This document shows positions 1 to 6,910 of a stretch of 29,715 bases of DNA, piece after piece. Every line of letters starts with the position of its first letter. Position 1 is the first letter of the stretch. Source of the DNA: an uncultured Eubacteriales bacterium (GTDB lineage: Bacteria; Bacillota; Clostridia; Christensenellales; Aristaeellaceae); contig URUF01000024.1 in assembly GCA_900550955.1 (NCBI GenBank), positions 1 through 29,715 of the forward strand. The letters run 5' to 3'. The notes below the pieces were generated by a model. The model was not told where the DNA came from, did not search any database, and worked only from the letters and a program-made list of their open reading frames with translations. The translations under genes were made by a program, and so were the position numbers.

Positions 1-103
1 ATTCTACAACAGAAGGGGGTTTTATTTCACTGTCTATTTTCCTTCATGCAGTCCAGGGCGCAAGGCCGGGAAGGGGGTTTGATATGAAGATAAGGATTAG
101 GGC

Positions 104-502
104 TTACGCCAGCATGGCGCGGATTTCAGCGATCTGCGCATCGGTGAGGGGCAGCACATCGCTGTTGGCCATGCCGGTGCTGCTGTCCTCAATCAGGGCC
201 AGTTTGGTATCGGCCTGGGTAACGGTGTTGTGCCACAGGGTACGGGGGATGTTATACACCTTCTGGGGCTCCATATCCACATGCTCGATCTTGAGCCCGT
301 CAGCCGTTTCATTGGCGAACAGCAGCGTGCAGTGGCCCGCCAGCAGAATGAACAGCTCGTCCGTTTCGTTGTGGCGCTCCAGGCAGTTGATACCGGCAAT
401 GTCGTTTTCGGGCTTCCAGTTTTTGATGCCCACCATCCACTTTTCATTTTCAAAAACGCGAATCAGGCCCTTGCCTTCGTATTCGTACTTGAGGATATTC
501 AT
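104..502 (-). CDS. Small single-domain cupin protein, last gene of the sugar operon
   Basis: 132 aa, one cupin barrel. Motif 1 is visible as H44 followed by E46, D48, E49 and G56. Motif 2 is P86 followed by W90-H91-N92, so at least two His and one acidic side chain could hold a metal. There is no signal peptide or membrane segment, so it should be cytosolic. It starts at ATG 502 behind a good AAGGAGAG site and lies 90 bp after the transketolase C-subunit gene, in the same direction. Small cupins in sugar loci are often isomerases, epimerases or mutarotase-like enzymes; here that is only inference from position. It is the only gene in the operon that could supply an isomerase step. No terminator is visible between its stop and the window edge. 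The fold is fairly sure; the function is unknown. Confidence 0.75.
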   Translation of the reverse strand: MNILKYEYEGKGLIRVFENEKWMVGIKNWKPENDIAGINCLERHNETDELFILLAGHCTLLFANETADGLKIEHVDMEPQKVYNIPRTLWHNTVTQADTKLALIEDSSTGMANSDVLPLTDAQIAEIRAMLA

Positions 503-541
503 ACTGATATCTCTCCTTCTTCAGCGCAATATACAGGGAAG

Positions 542-572
542 GCCAGGGCTGTGCAAAAGCACTAGCCCTGGC
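542..572 (-). other. Intercistronic hairpin between transketolase C and cupin genes
   Basis: Arms 542-550 and 564-572 are perfect complements (GCCAGGGCT / AGCCCTGGC). They are extended inward by GTGC (551-554) and GCAC (559-562) around an AAAA loop, with one bulged T at 563. The result is a 13-bp stem that begins about 20 nt after the tktC stop. No U run follows on the minus strand, so a processing or stabilising role for the cistrons on either side is more likely than full termination. Confidence 0.75.
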
Positions 573-592
573 GCGTGTCTTGAATCTGATTT

Positions 593-1534
593 TTAGGACT
601 TGCGAGCCAGCACGCGCTGGCAGGCTTCCACGATGGCCTTGCTGGTGAGGCCATACGCCTCAAACAGCACGGGCGGCTTGCCGCTTTGGCCAAAGCGGTC
701 CATGATACCCACGCGCTCAAAGGGCACGCGGCTGTTATCCGCAAGCACCTCGGCCACAGCGGAACCAAGACCGCCGATGATGGAATGCTCCTCAGCCGTG
801 ACGATAGCGCCGCATTCCTTGGCGGCGGCAAGCACGGCGTCGGCATCCAGGGGCTTGATGGTATGCATGTTGATAACCTTGGCGTTCACGCCCTGGGCCT
901 TGAGGTCCTCAGCGGCCTGCAGGGCCTGAGGCACCATGATGCCGCAGGCGATAATAGCAATATCCGTGCCCTCGCGAAGCGTGGTGGCCTTGCCGACGGT
1001 AAAGGGAGTATCCTTGGTGGTGCAGATGTCGGTGGGCAGGCGGCCGGTGCGGATATATACGGGGCCATCGATCTCGGCAGCGGCAAACACGGCCTTTTCC
1101 ATCTCGACGGCGTCGCAGGGAACCAGCACGGTCATGCGGGGCAGCGTGCGCATAAGGGAGATATCCTCAACCGCCTGGTGGCTGCCGCCGTCCTCGCCGC
1201 AGCTGGGGCCGGCATGGGACAGGCCCAGCTTGACATTCGCATTGGTGTAGCAGATGGCGTTGCGCACCTGCTCAAAGGCGCGGCCCGCGCCAAAGATGGC
1301 AAAGGTGCTGGCAAATACGGTATAGCCGCAGTGCGACATGGCGGCAGAGGCGGCCATCATGTTGGCCTCGGCAATGCCGAAGTTATAGAAACGATCCGGA
1401 TATTCATTCGCAAAATTTGCGGTCATGGTGGCGTGCGCAAGGTCGGCATCGCAAACGAGCACCTTGTCGTTCACGGCTCCCAGTTTCTTCAACGCCTCGC
1501 CATAGGCAATACGGGTTGATTGCTTTTCTGCCAT
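593..1534 (-). CDS. Transketolase, C-terminal subunit (pyrimidine-binding and C-terminal domains)
   Basis: 313 aa from ATG 1534, whose A is the last base of the tktN stop (TAATG overlap), implying translational coupling. A GTG nine bases earlier is possible but less likely. It pairs with the preceding gene product to form a two-subunit, thiamine-diphosphate-dependent transketolase that moves C2 ketol units between sugars. Residues 1-170 are the Pyr domain: the catalytic Glu is E56 in the GIAEANM motif, and the active-site His pair are H107 and H119 in the SHAGPSCGEDG-SHQ block. The rest is the C-terminal domain, with the usual MHTIKPLD segment. By eye, the Ser that binds the substrate phosphate in classical transketolases is Ala35 here, and the second phosphate Arg is Lys. 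This hints at a non-standard substrate. Related split enzymes include the AptAB (apiose) and SqwGH (sulfosugar) transketolases. Confidence 0.93.
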   Translation of the reverse strand: MAEKQSTRIAYGEALKKLGAVNDKVLVCDADLAHATMTANFANEYPDRFYNFGIAEANMMAASAAMSHCGYTVFASTFAIFGAGRAFEQVRNAICYTNANVKLGLSHAGPSCGEDGGSHQAVEDISLMRTLPRMTVLVPCDAVEMEKAVFAAAEIDGPVYIRTGRLPTDICTTKDTPFTVGKATTLREGTDIAIIACGIMVPQALQAAEDLKAQGVNAKVINMHTIKPLDADAVLAAAKECGAIVTAEEHSIIGGLGSAVAEVLADNSRVPFERVGIMDRFGQSGKPPVLFEAYGLTSKAIVEACQRVLARKS

Positions 1535-2340
1535 TATAGACACCCCACTTCACGCTTCGCAGCTTCGTAATCCTCGGTGCTCATGGGCTTGCCGTGCCAG
1601 CCTACCTGATTCTCCATGAAGGAAACGCCCTTGCCCTTCACGGTTTCGCAGCAGATAAAACGCGGCTTGCCGTTGGAGGGCTTCTTCGCGGCGGCGGTGA
1701 TAGCGTCGATATCGTGGCCGTCTACCACGCAGGTTTCCCAGCCAAAGGCTTCGTACTTGGCGCAGATATCGCCCAAGCCCATTACCTGGTCGTTGGTGCC
1801 GTCAATTTGCAGGCGGTTGTGATCCATCAGCACGGTAAGGTTGTCCAGGCCATAGTGCGCGGCGGCCATAGCGGCCTCCCACATGATGCCTTCCTGGGTT
1901 TCGCCATCGCCGGTGAGGCAGTAGACATGGAAGCTGTTGCCGGGGCGCTTGCCGGCCAAAGCATAGCCCAGCGCCATACTCATGCCCTGGCCAAGGGAAC
2001 CGGTGCTGGCGTCAACGCCGGGGCACTTCTTCATATCCGGGTGGCCCTGCAGCATGCTGCCATACTGGCGCAGGTTCTTGAGCTCGTCATGGGAGAAATA
2101 GCCTTTATCCGCCAGAACGGCATACAGCGTGGGGCAGGCGTGGCCTTTGCTGAGCACAAAGCGGTCGCGCTCGTTCCAAGAGGGGTTCTTGGGATCGATG
2201 CGCAGTACGTTTTCGTAAAGCGCCAGCAGGATTTCCACACACGACAGAGATCCGCCGGGATGCCCTGATTGGCAGGCATAGAGCATATCCAGCACGTCCG
2301 CGCGGATGCTGCGAGCCTTTTGTTCAAGGTTTTGTTCCAT
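1534..2340 (-). CDS. Transketolase, N-terminal subunit (thiamine diphosphate-binding domain)
   Basis: 268 aa, the PP domain of a split transketolase. The cofactor and substrate histidines are visible as H27 (SGHPGG), H67 (SKGHA) and H100 (LQGHP). GSLGQG follows at about 114-119. The thiamine diphosphate/Mg motif runs from GDGE at 144-147 to N175 in DHNRLQ. The length matches other N-terminal subunits of about 270 aa. The start is ATG 2340, behind GAAAAGAGGAG. It lies 48 bp after the inner-membrane permease gene and overlaps the C-subunit gene at the stop. This position, inside a sugar-transport operon with its own GntR regulator, makes it a dedicated catabolic enzyme rather than the general pentose-phosphate transketolase; that last point is inference. 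Confidence 0.95.
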   Translation of the reverse strand: MEQNLEQKARSIRADVLDMLYACQSGHPGGSLSCVEILLALYENVLRIDPKNPSWNERDRFVLSKGHACPTLYAVLADKGYFSHDELKNLRQYGSMLQGHPDMKKCPGVDASTGSLGQGMSMALGYALAGKRPGNSFHVYCLTGDGETQEGIMWEAAMAAAHYGLDNLTVLMDHNRLQIDGTNDQVMGLGDICAKYEAFGWETCVVDGHDIDAITAAAKKPSNGKPRFICCETVKGKGVSFMENQVGWHGKPMSTEDYEAAKREVGCL

Positions 2341-2388
2341 GGTTTCTCCTCTTTTCCTTTTCTTTAGGCATTAGGTATCAAAACCGGC

Positions 2389-3240
2389 TTAGCCTTTGAC
2401 GGCGCCTGCCGTCAGACCGGCTACAAGCCGCTTTTGAGCGAAGAAGAACATGATGCACACCGGGATAACGGTAATGATACCGCCCGCTGTAATCAACTCC
2501 CACTGCACGCCCAGCTGGCCTACCAGGTTTTTGAGCGCCACGGGAATGGTACGGCTCTTTTCATTGGTAAACAGCACGGCAAAGGTGTACTCATTCCAGG
2601 ACTGCATGAAGATGTACACGCCGGTGGCCAACAGGCAGGGCAGCAACACGGGCAAAATGATGCGAACAAAAGCCGTGGCGCGGTTTGCGCCGTCCACCAT
2701 GGCGGCTTCCTCCATGGAGAGGGGGAGGTCGTTCATGTAGCCGTTGAGCAGCCACACGGAGAAGGGGATGGTGAACGTTGTGTAGGATAATACCAGCGAC
2801 CAGGGGGTGTAGAGCAGGCCCATGCGGCGCATGATGGTGTATAGGGGAATGAGCAACAGCACGGTGGGAAACATGTTGTTGGTTAAAAACAACACCATCA
2901 GCGGCTTGCGGCCCTTGAAGCGGAAGCGCGAGAACGCGTAGGCGGCCAGCGTGGACACTGAAAGCGATACCAACGTGGTAATAGCCGCCACAATCAGGCT
3001 GTTCTTCATGGGATGGAGGAAGTTGTACTGCTCAAACAGGTAGCCATACGCCTGGAAGGTGGGATTGGCCGGCCAGTAAACCACCGTTGTGCTGTGCAGC
3101 TCCAAGCTGGATTTTAGACTGGTTACAAACGTCCAGTAGAAGGGGAACAGCAAAAACACCAGGAACACGATCAACGGCAGGTACAGAAGCAGGAAGCGCG
3201 AGATACGGGATTCTGTAAAAGGACTTTTTCTCTTTTGCAT
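2389..3240 (-). CDS. CUT1 sugar ABC importer, inner-membrane permease (MalG type)
   Basis: 283 aa with six predicted membrane segments, the first at about residues 15-40. The cytoplasmic EAA loop that docks the ATPase is clear at about 177-197 (EEAAMVDGA, then F, then LP). It forms a heterodimeric channel with the permease encoded just upstream, only 3 bp away (stop at 3244). The start at ATG 3240 gives the charged N-terminus MQKRK. Sequence type and order (binding protein, MalF-like, MalG-like) put it in the carbohydrate uptake transporter-1 family, which imports oligosaccharides, glycosides or polyols. No ATPase gene lies in the operon, so it probably shares an MsmK/MsmX-type ATPase encoded elsewhere, as is common in Bacillota. 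Confidence 0.95.
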   Translation of the reverse strand: MQKRKSPFTESRISRFLLLYLPLIVFLVFLLFPFYWTFVTSLKSSLELHSTTVVYWPANPTFQAYGYLFEQYNFLHPMKNSLIVAAITTLVSLSVSTLAAYAFSRFRFKGRKPLMVLFLTNNMFPTVLLLIPLYTIMRRMGLLYTPWSLVLSYTTFTIPFSVWLLNGYMNDLPLSMEEAAMVDGANRATAFVRIILPVLLPCLLATGVYIFMQSWNEYTFAVLFTNEKSRTIPVALKNLVGQLGVQWELITAGGIITVIPVCIMFFFAQKRLVAGLTAGAVKG

Positions 3241-3243
3241 CGC

Positions 3244-4134
3244 TTACGCCTCCTGATTGCTGAAGGTAGTGCGCAGGTAGGGGATGGCAGCCACCATCAG
3301 CACCAGCATGAGTAGGATCGCCATGGCCGACGCATAGCCCATGTTAAGAACACTGGCCTCCTTATAGATATATACGCTCAAGGTCTGCGTAGCGAAGGCC
3401 GGGCCGCCTTCCGTCATATTATATATCACATCGACGGAATTTGCTACCCAAATTATACGCAGCATCGTGGTTACGAAGATCGTATTTTTCAAAGAGGGAA
3501 TGGTTACGTAGAAAAGCTTTTGCAGGCCGGAGGCGCCGTCGATATTCGCGGCCTCATAAAGCTCCTCGGGAATGCTTTGCAGACCAGCCAGGATCATCAA
3601 AGCGAAGAACGGAATGCCCTGCCATACGATGGTCATGATGACCGAGGGCATTGCGAACTGTTTGCTTGCAAGAAATGCGATATTATCGGAAATGATGCCC
3701 AGGTTTTTGAGAATGTCATTGAGCACGCCGTAGTTGCCATCCAGGATCCAGCGCCACATCAGGGCGATGAGCACGCCGGGCGTAACCCAGGGAATGAGGC
3801 TTACGGAACGCACGATGCCGCGGCCGCGGAAGTTTTTGTTCAAAAGCAGCGCCAGGGCAAAGCCAAACACAAATTGCAAGCCCACGCCCCACAGCACCCA
3901 AATGCCGGTACGGCCCAGGGAGCTCCAGAACTGGGAGCTTTGCAGGATTTTTTCGTAATTTTGGAAGGCGATAAAGGCAATTTTTTTAGGCCGTGTAAGG
4001 TTGTAGCTTTGAAAGCTCATGGACACGGCGTTGATGATGGGAATGATAACGACGGATAGCATAATCAGCAGGGCGGGGGCCAGTAACAGGTACGGCCAAA
4101 TACCTGCGCCCCGTTTTTTACGGCGGATTTCCAT
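3244..4134 (-). CDS. CUT1 sugar ABC importer, inner-membrane permease (MalF/UgpA type)
   Basis: 296 aa from ATG 4134, giving the usual positively charged start MEIRRKKR. GGAGGG lies 6 bp before this ATG. An in-frame ATG at 4200 would add 22 residues read through the hairpin at 4172-4202, so it is rejected. There are six membrane segments, and the EAA loop is at about 190-212 (EAANIDGA, then IP). It partners the MalG-type permease encoded next and receives sugar from the binding protein encoded before it. The gap to the binding-protein gene holds a strong hairpin, which should lower its expression relative to the binding protein. Its substrate cannot be read from the sequence. Confidence 0.95.
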   Translation of the reverse strand: MEIRRKKRGAGIWPYLLLAPALLIMLSVVIIPIINAVSMSFQSYNLTRPKKIAFIAFQNYEKILQSSQFWSSLGRTGIWVLWGVGLQFVFGFALALLLNKNFRGRGIVRSVSLIPWVTPGVLIALMWRWILDGNYGVLNDILKNLGIISDNIAFLASKQFAMPSVIMTIVWQGIPFFALMILAGLQSIPEELYEAANIDGASGLQKLFYVTIPSLKNTIFVTTMLRIIWVANSVDVIYNMTEGGPAFATQTLSVYIYKEASVLNMGYASAMAILLMLVLMVAAIPYLRTTFSNQEA

Positions 4135-4171
4135 GGAAGCCCTCCATCCTGGTTGAAAAATAGGGGGGAAA

Positions 4172-4202
4172 GCATGCGGGAAGGCGGAGCCTTCCCGCAT
4201 GC
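4172..4202 (-). terminator. Attenuator-type hairpin between binding-protein and permease genes
   Basis: Arms 4172-4185 and 4189-4202 (GCATGCGGGAAGGC and its complement) form a perfect 14-bp stem with a 3-nt loop. It starts 15 nt after the binding-protein stop. On the minus strand it is followed by only TTT and then a C run, so it looks like a partial terminator or a 3'-end stabiliser. Such elements after binding-protein genes, as between malE and malF, let the binding protein be made in excess over the permeases. Confidence 0.8.
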
Positions 4203-4217
4203 GAATGAGGCGAACGA

Positions 4218-5447
4218 TTATTCAGCCCACAGAGAGGCCTGCAGCTGCTGCATGCACTCCTCGGCGGTAATATCGCCCAGCAGGGCCTGCTGGATCACAG
4301 AAGGCCAATTGCTGATCCACTCGGTGGTGGTATCCAGCACGGGCAGGATGCCCGCAACGGGAGCGCCCTCGATGGAAACCTTCATGAAGGGATTGCTCTG
4401 GAAAGCGTCCAGGGCCTTTACGGAAGCGGCCACAGGCACGTTGCCGGTTACGGTGCACCAGGTTTCCTGGCCCTTGCCGGTAGCGAGGTAGGCCAGCCAC
4501 TCAAAAGCGGCTTCCTTGTTCTGGCAGGAGGCGAACATTACGTTTTCGGTATCGCCCATGCTGGTCCACTGGCCCTTGCCGGCGGGGAAGGTGAAGGCGG
4601 CTACGTCGTCGCCGAAGAGCTCCATCATCTGGGCGGAAGAGCCGATGTGGTGGATGGTCATGGCGGTCAGGCCGGACTTGAAGTTGTCAATCACCTGGGA
4701 GAAGCCGTCGTTGGGAGCGGTTTCAGGAGCATAGCCGTTGGTGTAGAGGTCGATGTAATCCTGCATGCCCTGGATGGATTCGGGGCTGTCCAGGTGCTCG
4801 AAGGAGCCGCCGGCAGCATAGATGAAGCTGCCCCAGGGCTCCTGGCCGCCGCTGCTGCCGCGCATGCCAAAGCCGTACACGTCGGTCTTGCCGTCGCCGT
4901 CGGTGTCGCGGGTGCACTTCTTGCAGGCCTCGAGGAACTCCTCGTAGGTGGTGGGCACGGTTACGCCGGCCTCCTCAAACATGGAGGGACGGTAGTACAC
5001 GTAAAGAACCTGGGTGTTCCAGGGCATTACGTATACGCTGTCGGTGCCGCTGGCGGAACGCATTACATCATACAGGCTGGACTCGATTTCGTCCTTGTCG
5101 GCCCAAGCGTCGAGGTAGCTGTCCAGGGGCTCAAGCAGGTCGTTGCCCACAAAGGAGGGGGTAGCGGTCAGCTTGAAGGAAGCCACGTCGGGGCCGCCGC
5201 CGCCGATAGCAGCGGTGAGCAGGTTGTTGCTGTATCCGCCGCCGTCCCAGGGATACTGCTCGCCTACAACGGTAATGCCCTTGCCGTTGGTGGCGTTGAA
5301 GTCGGCGATCATTTCCTGCATGGTGGCGGCGTAAGCGTCGTTATCCGCCCAGAACCAGTACTTGATGGTAACTTCCTCCGCAGAGGCGAAGGAAACCATG
5401 GATGCGCACAGCATGAGCGCAAGTAAGATAGCCGCGATCTTTTTCAT
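4218..5447 (-). CDS. Extracellular sugar-binding protein of the CUT1 importer
   Basis: 409 aa, family-1 solute-binding protein. It has an N-terminal signal peptide (MKK, hydrophobic 5-20, possible cleavage after A23 in ASA-EE). A Cys at position 14 follows Leu, a poor lipobox, so lipid anchoring is uncertain. The mature part starts with IKYWFWADND, typical of sugar-binding proteins. D181-D189 (DTDGDGKTD) is an EF-hand-like calcium loop also seen in related proteins. Trp- and Tyr-rich stretches (for example PWNTQVLYVYY at about 142-152) could line the sugar site. The ATG overlaps the gntR stop (ATGA), and its AAGGAG site lies inside gntR, so the two are translationally coupled. A strong hairpin follows the gene. 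Substrate unknown. Confidence 0.93.
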   Translation of the reverse strand: MKKIAAILLALMLCASMVSFASAEEVTIKYWFWADNDAYAATMQEMIADFNATNGKGITVVGEQYPWDGGGYSNNLLTAAIGGGGPDVASFKLTATPSFVGNDLLEPLDSYLDAWADKDEIESSLYDVMRSASGTDSVYVMPWNTQVLYVYYRPSMFEEAGVTVPTTYEEFLEACKKCTRDTDGDGKTDVYGFGMRGSSGGQEPWGSFIYAAGGSFEHLDSPESIQGMQDYIDLYTNGYAPETAPNDGFSQVIDNFKSGLTAMTIHHIGSSAQMMELFGDDVAAFTFPAGKGQWTSMGDTENVMFASCQNKEAAFEWLAYLATGKGQETWCTVTGNVPVAASVKALDAFQSNPFMKVSIEGAPVAGILPVLDTTTEWISNWPSVIQQALLGDITAEECMQQLQASLWAE

Positions 5448-6130
5448 GTTGTTTCTCCTTCCATTGATTCGGTAACCTCGAGAAGCGTTTGCTGAATGTG
5501 CTGCTGGACAACGCGCTGGGCCTCGGCCCCGTCCTGCCGGAGAATGGCGTCCAGGATGTCCTTGTGGTACCGAAGGGCGCGGGAGAAGCTGCCCTGCATG
5601 TGGGCGGTTCTGGCATAGCCCTTTTCGATAGCCTCAAACATCACCGGGAAGATGCGCTTGAGCACGCTGTTATGGGTGCTTTGCGCCAGGGAGATGTGGA
5701 ACTGATAGTCGTAGGTATGGTAATCCTCCCCACGGCTGGCGGCTTCCTCCATCAGGCGGATCGACTCCCGCATGCGCTCCAGATCCTCCTCTGTGCGCCG
5801 CTGCGCAGCTACGGCGGATATGCTGGGTTCCATCAGCAGACGAACCTCCAGCAATTCCGGCAGCAGGCGCGATTGGTCGGCAAAGCTCAACCCCAGGGGA
5901 TCCTTGGATAGCCCCGTGTTCGCGGCAACGAACGACCCCAGCCCATGACGAACCTCTACGATGTTCTCCGCCTGGAGAATTTTGACTGCCTCGCGGATGG
6001 TGGAGCGGCTAACGGCGTATGTGGCCATGAGCTCGCCCTCCGTGGGCAACTTTTCGCCAGCGTCCATCTGGGTAGCGATAATCCTGTCACGAATCTGTTC
6101 AGCGACTGCCTGCGCCAATCTTGGTTGCAT
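5444..6130 (-). CDS. GntR-family transcriptional regulator, FadR/FCD subfamily
   Basis: 228 aa. The N-terminal winged helix-turn-helix spans about 8-70 and includes the typical PTEGELMATYAVSRSTIREA segment. The C-terminal FCD all-helical domain (about 85-215) keeps the metal-binding pattern: Asp and His in DYQFH, a His in RYHKDI and a His in QQHI. FCD regulators usually bind carboxylate or sugar-type effectors beside the metal. It is the first gene of the operon and is probably autoregulated: a palindrome sits over the transcription start of the promoter just upstream (6183-6239). It starts at ATG 6130, with AAGG directly before it and GGAGG 13 bp further up, an unusual arrangement that may keep translation low. 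It most likely represses the operon until the substrate or a product is present. Confidence 0.93.
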   Translation of the reverse strand: MQPRLAQAVAEQIRDRIIATQMDAGEKLPTEGELMATYAVSRSTIREAVKILQAENIVEVRHGLGSFVAANTGLSKDPLGLSFADQSRLLPELLEVRLLMEPSISAVAAQRRTEEDLERMRESIRLMEEAASRGEDYHTYDYQFHISLAQSTHNSVLKRIFPVMFEAIEKGYARTAHMQGSFSRALRYHKDILDAILRQDGAEAQRVVQQHIQQTLLEVTESMEGETT

Positions 6131-6182
6131 CCTTAATGCCTATCCTCCGTTCAGAATGGTGTATCCACTTCACACGCAACAA

Positions 6183-6205
6183 ACATCAGACATCTGATGT
6201 GTCTG
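6183..6205. promoter_or_regulatory. Candidate GntR operator (overlapping inverted repeats)
   Basis: ACATCAGA (6183-6190) and TCTGATGT (6193-6200) form a perfect inverted repeat with a 2-bp centre. A second, offset repeat uses CAGACA (6187-6192) and TGTCTG (6200-6205). Both lie at about +1 to +22 of the operon promoter, where a bound repressor would block RNA polymerase. The match to a GntR site is inferred from position; the FadR-type TNGTNNNACNA consensus is not exactly met. Confidence 0.6.
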
Positions 6206-6210
6206 GACAT

Positions 6211-6239
6211 ACTATATATCAATTTTGGCAATCTGTCAA
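6211..6239 (-). promoter_or_regulatory. Sigma-A promoter of the sugar operon
   Basis: Read on the minus strand: TTGACA (6234-6239), a 17-bp spacer and TATAGT (6211-6216). The expected start is near 6204, about 75 nt before the gntR ATG. The -35 box is perfect and the -10 box is 5/6. Confidence 0.85.
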
Positions 6240-6427
6240 CCGTTTTATATATTTTTCTATAAAAAAGTTTCAAACGTATCAACCTGTTGCTTTTCCACAG
6301 ATAATACGCACGCGCGCCGTGGGTTGCTGCATATAATTTTTGGAAGGCGCGGCGAATGACACAATAAAAATATGCATTTAAAAAGCCCCGGCGGATTTTT
6401 GCGCATCCGTAGAGGCCTTTTTTGGAA
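6240..6427. other. AT-rich intergenic stretch between ybaK and the sugar-operon promoter
   Basis: It lies between the 3' end of ybaK and the promoter of the sugar operon; with the leader, the non-coding gap runs from 6131 to 6427. Apart from the ybaK terminator (6380-6424) and AT-rich DNA just upstream of the operon's -35 box, which could act as an UP element, I see no gene, tRNA or repeat. Confidence 0.5.
6380..6424 (-). terminator. Probable terminator after ybaK
   Basis: The inner stem pairs 6392-6396 (CGGAT) with 6405-6409 (ATCCG). The outer arms, AAAAAGCCC from 6380 and GGCCTTTTTT around 6414-6423, can pair with one bulge. The minus strand leaves through GGGGC and five T. A/T tracts on both sides would let it work in either direction. 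The stem is imperfect. Confidence 0.55.
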
Positions 6428-6895
6428 CTATACCGTTACATCCGCAATGCTGTAAGGAATGGCCCGCATCAGGTCGGCCGGGGCCATTTCCACCTGAAAG
6501 CCGATTTTTCCGGCGCTGAAAAACAGGGTATCGCACAGTTCGACGGTTTCATCCACAATGGTGGGAAAGCGTTTTTTCATGCCTATGGGGGAGCAGCCGC
6601 CGTGCACGTAGCCCGTTAAGGGAAGCAGCTCCTTGCTTTTGAGCATGGCGATGCTTTTTTCCTTTACAGCATTGGCAGCTTTTTTAAGGGAAAGCTCCTC
6701 CCCCACAGGAATGACGAATACATAATTGCGCCCGGAGGCCGCCGTTGTGACCAGGGTTTTGAACACATGCGCCGGGTCCTGGTTCAGCAGGCGCGCTACT
6801 TCCAGGCCGCTCAGCGCCGCGGGCGCGGGATAGCTGTACGGCGTGTAGGGAAGGCCCAACCCATCCAGGATACGCATCACATTGGTTTTCTCCAC
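6428..6895 (-). CDS. ybaK: YbaK-type Cys-tRNA(Pro) deacylase
   Basis: 155 aa, the usual length of the free-standing YbaK/EbsC editing domain. This enzyme clears cysteine wrongly attached to tRNA-Pro by prolyl-tRNA synthetase. K46 in the HVFKTL segment matches the lysine needed by the E. coli enzyme. The GGCSPIG loop at 99-105 is the family's substrate-site motif. The start is GTG 6895, with AAGAAGG 9 bp upstream. It begins 15 bp after the stop of the large membrane protein gene and is probably co-transcribed with it. A terminator-like hairpin follows. No membrane segments. Identification is firm. Confidence 0.93.
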   Translation of the reverse strand: MEKTNVMRILDGLGLPYTPYSYPAPAALSGLEVARLLNQDPAHVFKTLVTTAASGRNYVFVIPVGEELSLKKAANAVKEKSIAMLKSKELLPLTGYVHGGCSPIGMKKRFPTIVDETVELCDTLFFSAGKIGFQVEMAPADLMRAIPYSIADVTV

Positions 6896-6910
6896 GCAAA
6901 AGACCTTCTT

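Noticed and set aside
4135..4200. Extended start of the MalF-type permease at ATG 4200
   Set aside because: The extra 22 residues are encoded by the hairpin and leader, while GGAGGG stands right before ATG 4134 and gives a normal N-terminus.
4647..5426. 259-codon plus-strand frame opposite the sugar-binding protein gene
   Set aside because: Gly/Val/Ala-rich mirror of a well-supported gene with a signal peptide and coupled start.
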